Part shown: one piece after another, positions 38,461 through 51,116 of the stretch
Numbering within the stretch: the stretch's first letter is position 1
Layout: each line of letters opens with the position of its first letter
Source: Taenia hydatigena
Taxonomy: Eukaryota; Platyhelminthes; Cestoda; Cyclophyllidea; Taeniidae
Assembly: GCA_036345935.2 (NCBI GenBank)
Contig: JADWOT020000415.1
Coordinates: 22,959 to 86,958, forward strand
Length of the DNA: 64,000 bases
Reading direction: 5' to 3'
The notes under the pieces: generated by a model
Told to the model about the DNA's origin: nothing
The model's input: only the letters and a program-made list of their open reading frames with translations
Databases searched by the model: none
Position numbers and translations under genes: made by a program

Positions 38461-41400
38461 GTGAGTGACTCTAATACTTGTGCCATTGTACTTAGAACCA
38501 AGTAGGTTAGCCAGCCAGCTAGCCAGTGCTTGCCTTAATACTTGAGCCAAGAGCTCACTTGTTGCACTTCTCATCCGCTTCCTCTGGCTCGTCTGCTTCC
38601 TTCAGTAAGCTTGCACTCTTTACTTCATCCTCCCGTTTACCATGTCAATGTCTTGCCCACCCAAGAGAACACACTTTCTTCTTCTTCCACTCTTCTTTCA
38701 CTGTAGTGGTTCAAACGACTGAGGAGGCATCTCCGCTACCTCTTTTCCTCGTGCTACTGCTGCCACTGCTGTACTCAACCCCAATTTAGCTGAGTGATTC
38801 CCCAATTCTTAAACCAATTCATCGAGCAGTGATTTGATGATTTGACTGACTAGTTGATTGATTTTGCTTGACTGATTAATTGAATGGTTTATCCATACCC
38901 TTACTTCTTTACATCTGTTTGACCCGTTCCTTCGTTTGTCTGATTATCAATAAAGTGGTTGTGCGTTTTAATTACCAGTTCACCAAAGCACTGAGTGGTG
39001 GTAGATTGATTCGATCCGTGAAGACGGAGCTGAGGTCGTGGCACCGGTCCTCGAATGTCTACCAGCTTAGTACTACTCTTTAGCCCCTTTCTCACCAGTT
39101 AATAAGAGAACCTGCAAAATGTCTTACTCGTGAGTTCCTTTCCTTTTCCTTTGGATGGAAATTCTGTGGCTGGCACCGCGGACTCTTGGCGCATTTTATA
39201 CGCCACCGACAAGTTGTGATGGCTGAGGCCGGAGGTTCTTCGATGGCAAGACCGAGGGAAACGCTTTGATTAGGAGATGGGCTATTGAATGCCTAAGTGT
39301 TTTGATTTACTCTTGACTATGCGAAATGGGACCATTCTGGGTCGCAACCATCGCCTTTGAGGTAATGTAGGCAACCCGAAGCCTTACTGCGTGCATACCC
39401 TAACACTTGGTCCTTTTTCTCTTTCAAGTTAGTTCCAAACCTCTTGCATCATGCTCTATGTAGATAATGTGTCTCCTTGGTTTTCGCAAGATGCGAATCA
39501 GTGCAGTTCACCTATTCTTCAGCTTGCAATTTGAGACATTTTTATACACATCGTTGCAATTTGTGACTCTTTTCTCTCTCTGTCATGAGATGTGTTGCAT
39601 CTGGTGGCCGGAAATGCTAAGCACCACTTTGGTAATAGCGGTGCCTTAAGACTCCGCCAACCCGCGGACATGCTTATTGTCGACCCCCTTACTCTCTATA
39701 TCTGTCATTTTCTTCCCGATCCTAAACCACTAGTAGAAGTGCATTTTTGGCTTCATGAGTAACGTGGTGGCCAAACCTAGCCAAGACATTTAAACTAGAT
39801 GTTAAACAGTTGCGCAGGAATTTTATCGAAGCTGAGCGACCTTTGTGTAGTAAACGCCCATGGTCTAGTGCAAAAGCAAATTCCGACCTTTGCAGCCGTT
39901 GCGTGATCTATTTTCTATAAAAGTATGTGATCTGTATTCCTCAGAAATGGATGGTGAATTGAAGAGCTTACTCAGGTTGAGAGGGTAAGTGAGATGGTGC
40001 TGCCGCTGCTGCTACCGCAACTGCTATTTTCGTGCAACCAGGGAGATGACACTGGTAGGGTGGCATCTTACTAATTGCATGCAGTGAGGGGGATTGCCTT
40101 CCTCCTTTGCGGCAGTCCCAGATGCCTCTTTGATAAAAGAGTGCGACCCGCATCTGCCAGAGAAGGGGCGATCAGAGCAGAGCCCTCGATGGGGTCGGAC
40201 GCGTGGGCTATGAGCTGAATTCAGTTGCTAACGCCGCAGTCAGTGAGACAACTTTGGTGAGGCGACCTCTCACTGACGACATACAGTGAATGAAATTGCC
40301 CACGAATTTGGCTTATTTTAGGTACTTTGGGTTTACAAGCTCCATTCGTCTGGGATGAAGAAGGTAGGAGGGCACACAGCCACATTTGCACTTCTGCGTG
40401 TAGCGCTTTGCCAGTTTTGCGTTTGAATCTTGCGATGGACGGCTAATATTACATCTTTGATGCAACTAATACAATCAATCAATATGATGCGAATTTATTT
40501 ATGTAGTACTGTAAATATTCCGTTACACTTCATTCCAACGTCAAACGTCCAGTTGCTTCCATAGCTGCCCATCCTGCGGGTGCTATGATCTGACACCATG
40601 CAGAGCAAACGCGTTCTATCGAAATGAATAATAGAGTGACTGATGCTTGCTAAGCGAATATTATAGATTCATATGCGCTAATTAGTGCTCTTTCCCCTTT
40701 GTGTGTGTCTATGTGTGATTCCTCGAAGACTTTCCAACTAAAGCATTTTTTGGGTCAAAAGCCCTCTCATTTTGTGGCTACTGATCGTTGTATTTCTACA
40801 AACTCTGGCGACAAACATGGGATGGGCTTGCTAACTGCTCATTGTAATGACTCATGCGTGATCCCATTGGCGTTGGTTATCAGCGCACCTATCAAACGAG
40901 CAGACTCTAACGCGTTCCCGTGAGAGGCACATAAACGTTGTGGACTGCATCCACATTGGTGTCGAATGTTGAAGTAGTATGCAAGAGCACGCTGCTTAAT
41001 ACCGTACAGAAGGGTTAAGTTACCCTTGGCATGGTTAGAAAGGCCATGCTTCGAAACGTAACTACATCCTCCACAGACTGACTTGCTTTTAATGCAAGAC
41101 CAATTTTAACCTTATCCCATCATGTAGTGACATTTCGTATGCAATTCATTCTTGCACTACTTACAATTTTTAGCAGTAACCTGAGATTTTGACCTGCTAT
41201 GATTTCTCCTTACGTTGCATGATTCATCGATGCCTACCGCAGTGCATCTCTTAATAACGGTTCTTACAGTTCGAGGGCAGCACTAACCTCCACGCCATAA
41301 GATTTCGCAGTAAGCACAAGCAAGCGTCAGCAATGCTATCTTCACCAGCAAAGTATGTTTTTTTACCGTTGTGAAGTGTGGATGAATGATTGAGCCATTT

Positions 41401-42480
41401 TGAAGTAAAGAAATGTAAAGCATTTGCGATCAATGCGTGAAAATGCTCTGGCGTTTTACTTATACCTGCGCTTCCTTTCTCTTTAAACGCAAACTCTTTT
41501 GAACTTACAGAAGTCATTGCCTCATTGCTCAATTTTTGTGTCGCCAGCGATTTGCGCTAGTCTGAATAAGATATTGCAGCACACATCAATTGATGTATTC
41601 TGCGTACTCTAAGAAATGGCATTAAAAGAGCCCTCTAAATACTAGCCCTATTGTCATGAAAAAGCAGGGGATCCTTGCCAGCATTGCTGAATCCGTCTAG
41701 TTGCTCGTCATTGCCAGAATTTAGCCCCTTCAATACAGCAATCAAATGTGAAGCATTTGAGAGAATGGATTTGCGTTTGAAATGGCGCTCTAATCAAGGC
41801 GCTTGTTCCCAACAAAATTTGGATAACCTTACATCAAGCACGCCTACTCTCCTTCACTTTTAAATAAGTGTGACAGAGGTTTTCCTTATTACACCAACCG
41901 CTTTAGTGAGAGATGCACATTTATGAGGTGTTAAATGATAACATCTGTGTAGTACTCTCAAGCCACAGCAGCGAATCCGCCTTGTCAAATGCACTTTGTC
42001 TTTGCGGTAAAACATTGATTACAGTACAGTGGTGGAGTTAATTGCGCCTCTATTAAGAAAAAGCGCAAAGGCTTGCTCTATTCATTGAAATTCCTTTAAA
42101 GGCTACCCTTATTGGTCTTGTGTGCTTAGGCCCAATTTTCAATACTTTGAAATGTGTAAAACCATGCGGTCCGGAAAGCCACTTATCACATTTTGGTGTT
42201 AACTTAACATTTTCTTAGCATTGAGTTTACTGAAGAGGATATCATGGCACACTATGCTTACTTCTATTTAGCTTTCGCAATTCGGCCTTGCTTTGCCTTC
42301 GTAGAACAACTTAGTAGTGCATCCTGTGCCACTACATGCAATCACAAAAATGTATGAATACAAACGCATGGTTAGTGCCTAGTTGGTGGACATGCTAAGT
42401 TGCGCATGCCAGTATGCTGGCAAATCCTGCCGCCTGGTCAGTAGAAAAGAAGAATAGAGAAGTGAATTGAAGTGGCAGGC
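38461..42480. other. Downstream of the 38 kb gene; no exons identified
   Basis: Later exons of the 37.7 kb gene are expected here but I could not place one with confidence. 38.6-38.8 kb is pyrimidine-rich. No RNA gene or repeat was recognised. Confidence 0.35.
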
Positions 42481-42484
42481 GAAC

Positions 42485-43105
42485 ACTTGGCAAGCTAGGT
42501 AAGCGAGGCGTCGACGCGGGATGAAGCTATACCCGACCATGTGAATGAGCAAACGATGAACTCGCAGGGCGTGGTTTTGATCCACGGACCTCTAGGTTGT
42601 AAGCCCAGTGCGCTACCACTGCGCCACCCCACTCACAATGCTTGCATCTTTTAATTTAGTTTATATCCTTTAGCAGGTTCGCGCAAGCGACATGACAAAC
42701 CACTGATTTAGGCTTAAATAGTTACATAAAGTCAAGGCATGTATGCGCGCCCGAATGATTACTATATAACTGATTGACGCGTAAGCAGTGAGGTAGCAGA
42801 GGTAGAGATAGATATGGATGCCGAGGAAGGAAAGAGGAGGCGAGGATGTGGGTGCATACACTTGGCACTGTGATGTGGTGCGGCACAACATGGCATAGCA
42901 TATAGCCGGGTGTTGGAACAGAGCAGATTAGCGGGAAATGCAGTGATATGGGACTATGTTAAGCCATCTCTGTGATGGTGTAGCAGTGCGATTTTCTCGA
43001 TTTCAATCTGTTGTGCGCAAAGGCGACAGGACGCTAGACTCCGTGGCTACATGTACGTAGGTATCGCATGAGGTGTCTAATGACAAGGAAGTAGAGGTTT
43101 GCATG
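42485..43105 (+). repeat. Divergent tRNA-like unit, copy 2
   Basis: Homologous to 27,550-28,130. The initiator-Met-like tRNA (minus) is better preserved here; the Glu-like one (plus, about 42,975-43,030) is more decayed. The unit ends about 0.4 kb before the outer edge of the giant inverted repeat. Confidence 0.65.
42564..42632 (-). tRNA. Initiator-Met-type tRNA body with UAC anticodon (tRNA gene or SINE head)
   Basis: On the minus strand the cloverleaf is almost intact. Acceptor AGTGGGG/CCCTGCG pairs 6 of 7 with wobbles, the D stem is GCGC/GCGC, the anticodon stem CTGGG/CCTAG has loop CTTACAA, and the T stem CGTGG/CCACG has loop ATCAAAA. The body follows initiator tRNA-Met (TGGCGCAGTGGTAGCGC), but the anticodon is UAC, which would read valine codons. 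No run of four or more T follows closely, so Pol III termination is unclear. It is probably a SINE or duplicated relic, but the fold is good enough to flag. Confidence 0.45.
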
Positions 43106-45706
43106 GTCATTCTTGTAGAGTAGATAACTTGGATTTTATCACTCATGTCTTCTGGCATCGATTTCTTTCAGGCTCTGTTGCTACGACATTTATGAATTTG
43201 AGCCCCCATCAGTGACTGTTAACGCGGGTCTTCAATAATATTGGGGAAGCATTCAGTTATCATTGATACCGATGTTCGAACAATCTTATGGGTTGTAGCG
43301 GTGCATTAGCCATTTCATGCGGCAAACTCTGCGCTGGGTGACACATCACATCCTAACCAAAAGTATCCGCCCCTATTACTCTGATGTTGCGGCTATACCT
43401 CTTAACAGGCTAAACAACTCATGCACATCGTTTTCATCTTATCGATAAGAAGAATAATGAGCTTCATGAGCTGCTGACTATAAACTCGAGTATATTCTTA
43501 TATTTTTGCATTAAGAGTAAAATAGATAGTGTCACTCTAGTTAGTGACCAGATATCATTCGAGACATTCGTAGCGCCGATTTCGTGAGCGGATCTAACTC
43601 GTTGGACTTAAATTGCATATTTCTTACTTTGCATGAACAAAATTACCTGTGCGTTTAAATATGAGGTTACACAGTTGAGAACTAGTGCACCAAACTCGAA
43701 CACGCAAAATGTCCCCAAATCCACTATTTGAAAAGCTAAATGGACCAGAGTTGACGTAGTATTAGGATTATTTGACAACGCTGATAGACTCTTTTGACAG
43801 ATTGCAGATTGGTAGGGTTCGCAGATTTGTCTAGTGTTAAAACACCCGACTAACTTCATGCAATCGCATACGACCACCTATACCCATGCATTACAAACCA
43901 CAGAAGCAGGTCACGATCTCTGCATCTTGTCATTAATTGGGCTTCGTTCATCTTTTCGCGTATGTTCTGCACCCCGTTAGTCAGACAATCTAGAGCTGGG
44001 AGCGACGGTATCTAGAAATGGTCGGAAATGCTTCGCTTTTGCCGTTTTACCACAATGAAGATGCCATGCTTTCGGACTTACAAGGTATTCCTTTCAGCGG
44101 CGAATCATGACATTTGTTGATCTGAGTGACGCATCTGCCTGAATAAGGATATAATATCTGCAGGGAGGGGGCAGTTGAGGAAGCAGCTTGTGGATAATGG
44201 CATGAATTGCCAAACCACAAACTTAAAAGGAAGCTGGTAACACTCCTTTTATGTTTGACAACCAAAAAGCAGCCAGTAATTTTAAGAATCAAAGGAAAGT
44301 TACTTCGCGGTCACGTAGTGATTCAAAGCAAGATTTTTTAGCATGCGATAGGCGGTGACTAATATATTTGTATGCTCTGCGTTTCCGTTCAAGGTATTTT
44401 CCCTAAGGAATATAGGCAGAATTACGACATTATGTAATACAGAACACGTAAGTTTCTTGTGTTTTCGCACTCTGTGATAGATGTGAAACTTTTATAAAGA
44501 TATATTTTACTGCATGCATATTAGGATTTTCTAATACGATCCTTAGGGTTTGTGCGTTGTTTCGGCCTATTTCTTAATCTAGTAATTTAATTGTATTGCT
44601 AATTGGTAGTGACAGCAATAGTTTGATTGACCTTTATAAGATTACTCCAAACTATGCTTCTGCATGCGGACCCTCCGTCGACTCGAACCGTTTAATAGGC
44701 TAAGACCTGAGTAGATGATGCTAAAAGTGTCCACACACCCAGAATGCTGTCTTAATTTCTTCTGAAAGTTCTCCTATCGCGGCGATTACTTGGACGTTCT
44801 CATGTGCCATAAACCTCACGAATCTTCCCTAATTGGTTCTTAGTGCTTGTAGATAGACTGTGGGTTTGATAGTGATCACTGTAAAATCAAGGCCAATTCA
44901 ATACCGCGGTGGAGGGAGAAGTCTAATCTAGTCTTCGACGCTCTCCATTAATTGACCATCAATCCTGTACACACATGTCTAATACCAGCCTTAATCACGC
45001 TCATCGGTGGCAAAGGGTGGATGTAACAGAAAATTTCAAAATATTTCCATACTTAACTCACTAAGCGCACCCAAGTGCTTCGAAATCGTGTTGACATCAT
45101 CGCACTGTTTATTAGTTGCATGTTTAATCTAACCGATTATGCAGATGCAGGACTGGTGAAACCAATGACAAACTAATAAGAAATTAACTGCCGCGGAAAG
45201 TTGGTTTTGAAAATAATGGCTCCTAGTGCTTTCACAGAGAGCAAACTGAGATGATGAAAAGCAGCCTACTCATTCTCTACATCTCCATGAAGTGTCATGT
45301 AGTGGGCACGCAACTAGCTGACACTAACTTGCCATGCCAACTTTCGTACAGCTTTTTTCAAATTACAAATAGGATACCTGTAATAAGACATTTCTGAGGT
45401 GGCGCACTCGTAAATGACATCGTGTCTGTGATCAACTTTGCGAGCTGCTGGTGACCGACATACGTCTGAACCTTATCGAACCCTCTACTTTGAGATTTTA
45501 TTAAAAAGACCGAGGCCAGCAGGGTGTGACCACATGATAAATGCTGCATGTGATGGACTCAGCACGGATGTGTGAATTAGGTGCGATTTAGAAGAGAAGA
45601 CACTTTTTCAGACGTTTCTTATCGAGGGATCCACCTTACCTCTATGCTGCGTGTGCGTGCTCGTGCCTGCGAACACGACGCTAACTTCTGTTTTAGCTTT
45701 CTACAG

Positions 45707-45849
45707 GCGCATCGCTTAAGACCACTTTTGGCATCGGAACCAACACAACCTCTGATAATGGATCACAAAATTTTGGCGGCCATGCCATTTTGCATGGCAA
45801 GCACGGTCAACGTCGTGGTCCAACTTATCATCGACCAACGAGACGATAG
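45707..45849 (+). CDS. Gly/His/Thr-rich exon-like frame (mirrored at 58,413-58,555, minus)
   Basis: After an acceptor TTTCTACAG the frame (phase 1) runs 46 codons to TAG. It starts ASLKTTFGIGTNTT, continues through FGGHAILHGKHGQ, and ends in a basic tail. The composition looks like a secreted Gly/His-rich peptide, but no signal-peptide exon or promoter was found upstream. It is present identically in both arms. It could be chance. Confidence 0.25.
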
Positions 45850-46918
45850 CTACTTCAACTTTGTTCCAAGACAGTTATTATGGATTAAATGCTATCTTTC
45901 TCCTCAACAACAATGGAAGTGAATGGGAGTGTGCCAGCCTGCACTAAACTAGTAATGGCAGGCTTTTGCTTCATGGGGATGCTAAAATTTGTAACCCTAA
46001 AATGCAAAGTAACAAGTTTTTTTCCGAGAACACACCTTCTATCCACCCAGCAAGGATATGTCTTGTAAAGTTGTCTAAGTTAATCACTTTTGGCATGCTC
46101 CTGTTAAGCCTAGGTTAAATCAGCAATGCTCTAGGCATTAAATAATGATAATAAATATGAAACCTGGATTCATCCTTCTATGAGCTATAATTGTAAAGTT
46201 AACTCTTATTTTCTGTTTTTAGGTACCATCCTTTTAAAAATATGGGATATAACATCTGTTATCAAATGCAAGTTGTGAGATCAATATAATGCTGCAATAG
46301 CGTTTCTGTATAAACACATCAGTAAAAAGCTACCAAATTAATGATTTATGGCTGGTAGAGTAAAAAATAAAAGAGGAGAAACAGTGGCATAAATAATGAA
46401 AGTAAGTCCTATATGGTTTCGGTAATGGCAGGGAAAATTGCATGTGGCGACGAGTGTGATTGGAAGGAAGGCGAAGTTGGCGGAGTTAGAGATAAATTGA
46501 GGAAACAACAAAGCGGATGCAAAGACCAATAGCCGAGAAGAGACGCCTGCCTGTAAATTAGACTAAAAGGTTGGAACACAAATTCAACAGCATGGTCACT
46601 GATTTGTGCTGAAGAGAAACGCAATGTGCCAAGCTCTATGGAGGCGCAAACATAATGGATTACCACATTTGACGAAATGCTCATTCCCAACACGGAGCTA
46701 ATTCCTGATTGACTGATTTCTCATTAAAAGACAAGGTCTATAATTGGCCGGAAAAATGGCAGATTTCTCATGCAGAAAAGACCGTATACTTAAATTTCGA
46801 ATGTTTATTTGAGTAGTCAAAAGTGTCGTTCGTGCGTAAGGAGTCAGATCCAGGGCTCAAGTTCGTTACATCGTGGGACATCTGACTCTGTGCATCCAAC
46901 TTAAGCCTTTTGGTGTCA

Positions 46919-47047
46919 TCAGACGGTTTTCGCAAAATAACTAGCAGCGTCTTCACGAGCGGATCGTCTTACATTGAATAGACGTCTAATGTCCTCGATT
47001 TCAACATCGCTGTCAATAACAGCATCCCGGAGGCAGGTAAAGGAAAA
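46919..47047 (-). CDS. Exon-like frame (mirrored at 57,215-57,343, plus)
   Basis: The frame reads ...RDAVIDSDVEIEDIRRLFN and then a strong donor AAT/GTAAGA; without splicing it runs to TGA. The EIEDIRRLF stretch is faintly like the C-terminal region of RuvB-like 2 (TIP49b) ATPases, but no other part of that protein was seen. The two arms differ here by adjacent substitutions changing Val to Gly (GTT here, GGC on the right). Possibly a stray exon. Confidence 0.22.
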   Translation of the reverse strand, partial: FSFTCLRDAVIDSDVEIEDIRRLFNVRRSAREDAASYFAKTV

Positions 47048-49205
47048 TTAAACCACGATTTACTCGCTTCTCGGCTGTTCGGTGCCGATCGTATGCAAAA
47101 GTCGAAACTTAATAATTGCTTTATGAGAATGTCAGTTTTAATCAAGCCACTGATTTGTGGGATTAATTACACAATGGCTTGAATTGCAGGAGGAACATGG
47201 TCACGTATGGGAAGAGTACCACGGATAAGCACTAAAGGTTGGGCCAGATTCAAACCCTCAAATTGCGATGTGAAATGAATGCAATCCACTTCGGTATCAG
47301 GAACCCTCCAAAACTTTTAAAAAAATAAAGAGTGGTGTTGCTTGATCGCCTTGCGCTGTTTACTGTTTCCGAGGTTAAGTTGCATTAATATACAATTGCG
47401 CTTGCAGGACCTTCACGTCGAATTATTATTCTAGCTATAAAAAGTAGCATGCTTTGATAAAAGGCGGGGCACTTACTGATGCAGCAAGCAAAAAACATCA
47501 AGGACATTAATTAAACCTCAAAAATATTGGGAAAGCAAAAAACACAAAAGCTACAGCCTAGAGCTAATGCTGATGTTGGGATGAGCCTATTTTGATTTCG
47601 TCTGCATGGCATTAGTTGTCTAGCAATCCAACGTTAGTGTTAAACCAAATCAAAGTTGCCTTATTGCATGGCTGAGAGCCCAAACTATCTCGCCTTACAT
47701 TATGACATCGCTAGTTATTTCGTTTTTTCCTTGTAATCGATAAGGATCCCGGTGAAAGTGTAGATTATGGCTTTCCTTATTGCTCGAACATTGAAAGATG
47801 GGGCAGGTTTACAAAGTGCAGACGAAACTGTGCTGCGGATATACTTCTTGTGCTTGATTGATAGAGATAAAAAAGAAGCATATGCTTTGTGCTACGAATA
47901 TTCTGGATATCGCTGTGCTTATAAACACAGTAGTCACCTTATCATAACCTGTTTACTTTTGGATTTAATCTAATCTTAACAAATTAGCGTTTTTCACAAA
48001 GTCCTACTAAGAGGAAGTGCCTTTCAATGTAAGCTCGTTTAATTGATCATTCACAGGAGGGTGCCTATTTATGGGATTTTATGCACCGATGATCCTCCGT
48101 CTTTATAATAAAGGGCAAAGTGCAGCCGATATCACCAGGTTTGATATGAAACTGATCCCACCGAGACTCAGATGTCAGACAAGGTAAGCCTTCTGTTAAA
48201 CCACATTTTGTCTTGCGGCTGCAAAAAGAGCACGTTATGTCTCAAATTTTAGGTTACTTTCGTATCTGTAAAGTAGAGCTCGATTCTAAGACGTTAGATA
48301 TTATGAAATCACTGCATTGCAACGCAAACGCTATAGAAATTGATTACACGAAGTTGAAATGCACCGAATGGAGCAAAAGGGAAGGAAATCGACTGGATCA
48401 CCACGTCCCGGGATATTGTCTAACGACGGAGAGTGAATGGCGGGCGCTGAGTATTCGACAGTCTAGTAGATGAAGGCATTGCCTATTCCATGAGCTGGAG
48501 CCGCACATCATCCAAGACCTCGTGCTAGAGTACCAAAAACCTAAAAAATTATTTTAAATAAAAAGCCGAAGCACATTAGAATGCATGAGATACAACAGAT
48601 TACTTACCCTTAGGCAAATATGCCACTTTACGCAATTGGTACAGATTTAACAAAAGATGAAAATCAATCAACAGTCTGCTAGACAGCGCCAGATTGTGAG
48701 GCACGCCGATTCGGATCAATTTCCAAGAAATGAAAATGTTTGGATAGGCACACTAGCAAAAGTTACTATAGTCGTTAAGAGCAGTGGCTTATAAAGGTCC
48801 TGCCTCTAGCCGCAGCTTAGGCCCTAATATTTACCTTCTTACAACATGGCCATCTCCGGCACGTATCGCATCCTGTGCACCCACGGATTCGTCATAGCTA
48901 ACAAAACCTGCCACCAGCAGGGAATGTAAATAGTCTAAGGGCATTTAATCCACTACATGAGAACATTTCCTCTGGTTCGTTACCCTGTCTCCAAGCGTCC
49001 CCACACTATCACTCGCTGAAACAGCAAGCAAGATTAAGTGAGTCCGTTGCACCATACTCTAGAGGGAAATGATGGATAAACAAGTTAGAGCCTTTAAAAC
49101 TCCTTGTCCTTAGCATACGGCCAACGGGTCTACGGAGAAGATGAGGGCCAAAGCTTGGACGAATTCATAAATACCCGCCGGTGGTGGGGGCAAAGAGACA
49201 GTGTG

Positions 49206-49478
49206 TTAGGAACTTATTTCGAAATGGACATACAAAAAGGAAACAGGGCATAAAATCACCCAGTCGAATTGAGAGGAGCTGAGTGCGGCTTCTTGGATAA
49301 TCAAAAGTAAGGCAAGAGCATCAGGCGACTTCATGCCCGTGCCATTAGGCGCACTGTATGATAATGTAAGCGGTTTAACCTCACTCGAATGAAATTGGAG
49401 ACCTTCATTTACGTTGCCAGGGGACAGCTGTTTTTGTTGCTGCAGCATGGGTTGCTGCCAGTTGAACGACGCCATCAT
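49206..49478 (-). CDS. 90-codon frame, Gln-rich start (mirrored at 54,784-55,056, plus)
   Basis: Tandem ATGs open a frame starting MMASFNWQQPMLQQQKQLSP. A middle segment (SSEVKPLTLSYSAPNGTG) and a hydrophobic C-terminal third follow. A possible donor TGG/GTGATT lies inside. It is identical in both arms. No family or promoter was recognised. Confidence 0.28.
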   Translation of the reverse strand: MMASFNWQQPMLQQQKQLSPGNVNEGLQFHSSEVKPLTLSYSAPNGTGMKSPDALALLLIIQEAALSSSQFDWVILCPVSFLYVHFEISS

Positions 49479-50675
49479 TAACGCCAAGACTTGTACAGGG
49501 TGAGAATTGGGAGAATGAGGTGGGCTGTATCACCAAGGCGTTAGTTTTCACTGCCGCTCAAGAGGGCCCGACGTAGCCACTTGTAGCTGTAGTAAGATTC
49601 GTCCATTTCGGACCAAAGTCACTGCACTGAGAAGAAAATTTTCAGGTGGAATAGCCATCAGCGGCATACTAATGTTTTATTGTGCTGTTGAAAAGGGTGG
49701 ATCTGTGTGGTTGTTGCCGACTTCTACGACAAGTGAACAGATGGATGCATATCCATCCCAACTCCTGTTTAAGAATATAACCTTCTGAAGGCATCAGAGA
49801 CATCGGAAATCCATTAATTCCTCGTACTTATTTTAGCAAAATTTGTTTTGCAGCTTATTCTGAAATCATTGGTTAATACCATCAACGATTGCGCTTATGT
49901 AGGATAGCAAAGGAATGTGTTGACTATGGTCATTACTGGTAGAAGTGGCAGTGGTGGAAGAAGAAATCACTTGAAAACGCATGAGCATTACGGAATCATT
50001 GTCTGCTGGTAGATTGCAGTATACTTTTCCGCATTTATGCCTTCGGATAAGGCCAAGTTAGAGTTCGAATTTGGAATTGGTAGTGGCATGCAGCCGTTAA
50101 GTAGAGACACCAATCTATTTGCTCACAAATTCCTTCCTTTAAGTGCACCAGCAGTTACAAGCGGCAGCAAATTATTGAGCCGCAATTTAAAACAAACATC
50201 ATTGTTACCTAAGACAAATCACTGACAGTATAACGACTGCATTGTAGCACAATTTCAAGTGATTACGGCTGCTTCGAAATTCCCGCCTAAAGCAACCAGA
50301 AATCAGTAATCGCATTCGAATTTGTAAGTTAGGTATCTTAGCATAGCTTCCTATATATTTGAGCGATCCCAAGTGTTTCAGCGCTACCTAAAACACTTCA
50401 AAGCTATACAATAAGAGTAATGCATTCTGTAGTTTTGCAATTCATTCGTAAATGCGCAACTATCACACTTAAAGCACCAAAACAGAAGTTTTCCTAAGTC
50501 TGCCATGCAAAACTTGAAAATGAATAATTGCGAAATAATCAAAACCCTCAAACAATCGAGTGCAACAATGGGAGAGAAAACTTCCACAGTTTAAAGTTGC
50601 CAATGCGCCTCGCATACCCAACAGAGAAATGCCAAAGGGAAGCTCAGTGTAAGCTGAAGCAAAGATGTCTAATCA

Positions 50676-50681
50676 TTTATT
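50676..50681 (-). terminator. Poly(A) signal of the left Trp-rich gene
   Basis: AATAAA on the minus strand, about 170 bases downstream of the stop codon; mirror of 53,581-53,586. Confidence 0.7.
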
Positions 50682-50847
50682 GAGCAGTGCAAGCGATATG
50701 CAGAAATAATAGCATTAGTTGCGCGTTCAAAGCATGAGAGATGTAGAGGAGGGCATGCACACCGCCGACTAGATCCCTCACCTCCATGGCACGTGGAGGC
50801 GCCTTCACAAGCGTCGGCGTAGGCACAACCTCGGTGGTGGTTGCTGT

Positions 50848-51057
50848 TTACCACCATTGCTGCGACCATCCCCACGGCTGGCCACACGGCGACCACCATT
50901 GCGGCTTCTTCTCACACGACCACTCACACGGCCACCAATAGTGCGGCTTCTGCACAGACCACAATGCCCACTTCTGTCCATATTGTGAGCCCTTCTCAAA
51001 CTCTCCCCACGGTGCCCACTTCCACGGGTACGAGCATGGCCAACCTCCCCACACCAT
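50848..51057 (-). CDS. Tryptophan-rich 69-residue protein, left-arm copy
   Basis: Identical in translation to the right-arm copy at 53,205-53,414; see that entry for composition. Transcription would run away from the central spacer, so the two genes are divergent. It has the same TATA box (51,109-51,116) and AATAAA (50,676-50,681). The opposite strand also carries an open Thr/Ala/Ser-rich frame (50,841-51,080), which I attribute to the repetitive codon composition. Confidence 0.65.
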   Translation of the reverse strand: MVWGGWPCSYPWKWAPWGEFEKGSQYGQKWALWSVQKPHYWWPCEWSCEKKPQWWSPCGQPWGWSQQWW

Positions 51058-51108
51058 TTCCTTGTCTCTGCTTTCCTTGATACTGACTTGCACACTGAGC
51101 TGTGCCTG

Positions 51109-51116
51109 CTTATATA
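51109..51116 (-). promoter_or_regulatory. TATA box of left Trp-rich gene
   Basis: TATATAAG on the minus strand, about 52 bases upstream of the ATG, giving an expected start site about 20-25 bases before the ATG. It lies about 150 bases inside the inner edge of the arm, so each copy carries its own core promoter. Confidence 0.7.

Noticed and set aside
50841..51080. Thr/Ala/Ser-rich mucin-like frame antisense to the Trp-rich gene
   Set aside because: The promoter and poly(A) signals are on the other strand, and the frame is open because of the repetitive codon bias of the Trp-rich gene.
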